Positions 62,906 through 64,000 of a DNA stretch of 64,000 bases are shown here, one piece after another. The notes under the pieces are model-generated. The model did not search any database. It was not told where the DNA came from and saw nothing but the letters and a program-made list of their open reading frames with translations. The position numbers and the translations under genes were made by a program. Origin of the DNA: Bradyrhizobium diazoefficiens (GTDB taxonomy: Bacteria; Pseudomonadota; Alphaproteobacteria; Rhizobiales; Xanthobacteraceae); contig NZ_JAENXS010000002.1 in assembly GCF_016612535.1 (NCBI RefSeq), positions 558,001 through 622,000 of the forward strand. Direction: 5' to 3'. Every line of letters starts with the position of its first letter. Position 1 is the stretch's first letter.

Positions 62906-64000
62906 ATGGATTCCCCGCACCCCGCACAGCAGCACGCCGAAACCCGGCTGGTCACCTCCGGCCGCGATACCAAGGCGCAGAAGGGGTTCGTCAATCCGCC
63001 GGTGTTCCACGGCTCGACCGTGCTCTATCCGACCGCCGAGGACCTGCATGCCCATCGCGGCGAGTTCACGTATGGCCGCCACGGCACCCCGACGACCCGG
63101 GCGTTCCAGGACACGCTGATGGCGCTGGAGGGGCCGCAATGCGCCGGCGTCGGCATCGTGCCGTCGGGGCTGTCGGCGATCTCGACCACCCTGCTCGCGG
63201 TGCTGAAGACCGGCGACCACATCCTGGTTTGCGACAACGTCTACCGGCCCTCGCGCAATTTCTGCAACGGCATGCTCGCGCGCCTCGGCATCGAGACCAC
63301 CTATTTCGATCCGCTGATCGGCGACGGCATCGACAAGCTGTTCGAGCCCAACACCCGTGCGGTGCTGATCGAAGCGCCCGGCTCGCAATCATTCGAGATG
63401 CCCGACATCCGCGCCATCGCGGAGGTCGCGCATGCGCACGACGCGCTCGTCATCGACGACAACACCTGGGCGACGCCGCTCTATCACCGCTCGCTCGAGC
63501 AGGGCGTCGACATCAGCATGCAGGCCGCCACCAAATATATCGGCGGCCATTCCGACATCATGTTCGGCACGATCTCAGCCAACGCCAAGGCCTGGCCGCA
63601 GATTGTCGAGGGCATCCGCCTGCTCGGCGTCTGCGCCGGCCCAGACGACGTCTTCCTCGCGTTGCGCGGCCTGCGCACGCTGTCGGTGCGGCTCGCGCAG
63701 CATCATCGCTCCGGCCTCGACATGGCGCGCTGGCTGGCTAGCCGGCCTGAGGTCGCGCGCGTCCTGCATCCGGGGCTCGAGACCGATCCAGGCCATGCGA
63801 TCTGGAAGCGCGACTTCACCGGCGCCTCGGGCCTGTTCAGCATCGTGCTGAAGCCGGCGCCGCAGAAAGCGGTCGACACCATGCTCAACACGCTCAAACT
63901 GTTCGGCATGGGCTTCTCCTGGGGCGGCTTCGAGAGCCTCGCAATTCCCTTCGATTGCAAAGATTATCGCACGGCGACGAAGTGGGCGCCCGGCGGGCCG
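62906..64000 (+). CDS. metC: Cystathionine beta-lyase, 3' end cut by window edge
   Basis: PLP enzyme cleaving cystathionine to homocysteine, in methionine synthesis. 365 residues are visible from ATG 62906 (MDSPHPAQQHAETRLVTSGR). It has the Cys/Met-metabolism PLP fold: TYGRHGTPTTRAFQ, GIVPSGLSAISTTLLAVLK, IDDNTWATPLYHRSLEQGVD and the PLP lysine in ATKYIGGHSDIMFG (about residue 210). The stop lies past 64000; about 30 residues are probably missing. The Y-G-R and W-based substrate residues fit beta-lyase rather than gamma-synthase. Confidence 0.93.
   Translation, partial: MDSPHPAQQHAETRLVTSGRDTKAQKGFVNPPVFHGSTVLYPTAEDLHAHRGEFTYGRHGTPTTRAFQDTLMALEGPQCAGVGIVPSGLSAISTTLLAVLKTGDHILVCDNVYRPSRNFCNGMLARLGIETTYFDPLIGDGIDKLFEPNTRAVLIEAPGSQSFEMPDIRAIAEVAHAHDALVIDDNTWATPLYHRSLEQGVDISMQAATKYIGGHSDIMFGTISANAKAWPQIVEGIRLLGVCAGPDDVFLALRGLRTLSVRLAQHHRSGLDMARWLASRPEVARVLHPGLETDPGHAIWKRDFTGASGLFSIVLKPAPQKAVDTMLNTLKLFGMGFSWGGFESLAIPFDCKDYRTATKWAPGGP

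Overview
The window looks like a chromosomal segment of a Bradyrhizobium-type alphaproteobacterium (Nitrobacteraceae). It is GC-rich, so real genes cast long open mirror frames on the opposite strand. The nifR3(dusB)-ntrB-ntrC-ntrY-ntrX-hfq-hflX block, the aapJQMP amino-acid transporter, a PopZ-like polar organizer, fused IspDF, LipA next to a RatA/COQ10 protein, and several small families and intergenic repeats typical of Bradyrhizobium all point there. The assignment comes from gene content and order; no database was searched.

Layout. 1-8076: solute uptake and catabolism. A Tat-exported TRAP binding protein and a fused DctQM permease (cut by the left edge) lie divergent from an M24 peptidase-like hydrolase. 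They are followed by a type II dehydroquinase, an exported protein of unknown function, a DASS carboxylate symporter and an enoyl-CoA hydratase. 8199-9858: a three-gene cobalt-type nitrile hydratase operon. 9979-12397: queC, mazG, a GNAT acetyltransferase and a GDCCVxC zinc-ribbon protein. 12421-22287: the nitrogen-control block on the minus strand. 22535-30964: ispDF, pncC/cinA, ratA, lipA, a 3-methyladenine glycosylase, valS and popZ. 31268-33847: tolC, a PIMT-like protein and a small unknown. 34050-41234: tRNA-Asn; the flotillin/YqiJ/PspA-like operon; a 715-bp repeat-bearing spacer; small unknowns; tRNA-Cys; and a RopB/Omp25-type porin-like protein with its terminator. 41452-43874: a Wzm/Wzt-type polysaccharide exporter and a DTW-domain tRNA-modifying enzyme. 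43911-53045: a complete tripartite MdtABC-like RND efflux operon. 53475-53854: remains of an FAD oxidoreductase/cyclopropane synthase locus. 53953-57881: cysK, a DUF805 protein and a TPR/O-GlcNAc-transferase-like protein. 57972-62489: aapJQMP. 62906 to the right edge: metC.

The most interesting observations are these. (1) A single reading frame, 37251-38405, joins an N-terminal domain resembling the front of TnpB-type proteins to a complete PspA-like coiled coil. A strong internal Shine-Dalgarno sits exactly where a free-standing 222-residue PspA would begin. The operon continues with YqiJ and flotillin. (2) A near-perfect NtrC-type box (GCACC-N5-GGTGC) lies 10 bp upstream of that operon's start codon. 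A second GCAC-N7-GTGC box precedes nifR3-ntrBC, so nitrogen control may extend to the flotillin/PspA membrane module. (3) A large intergenic element at about 24680-24900 has nested stems with G-U-compatible changes, suggesting a repeated structured RNA. (4) A decayed cyclopropane-fatty-acid synthase remnant lies upstream of cysK.
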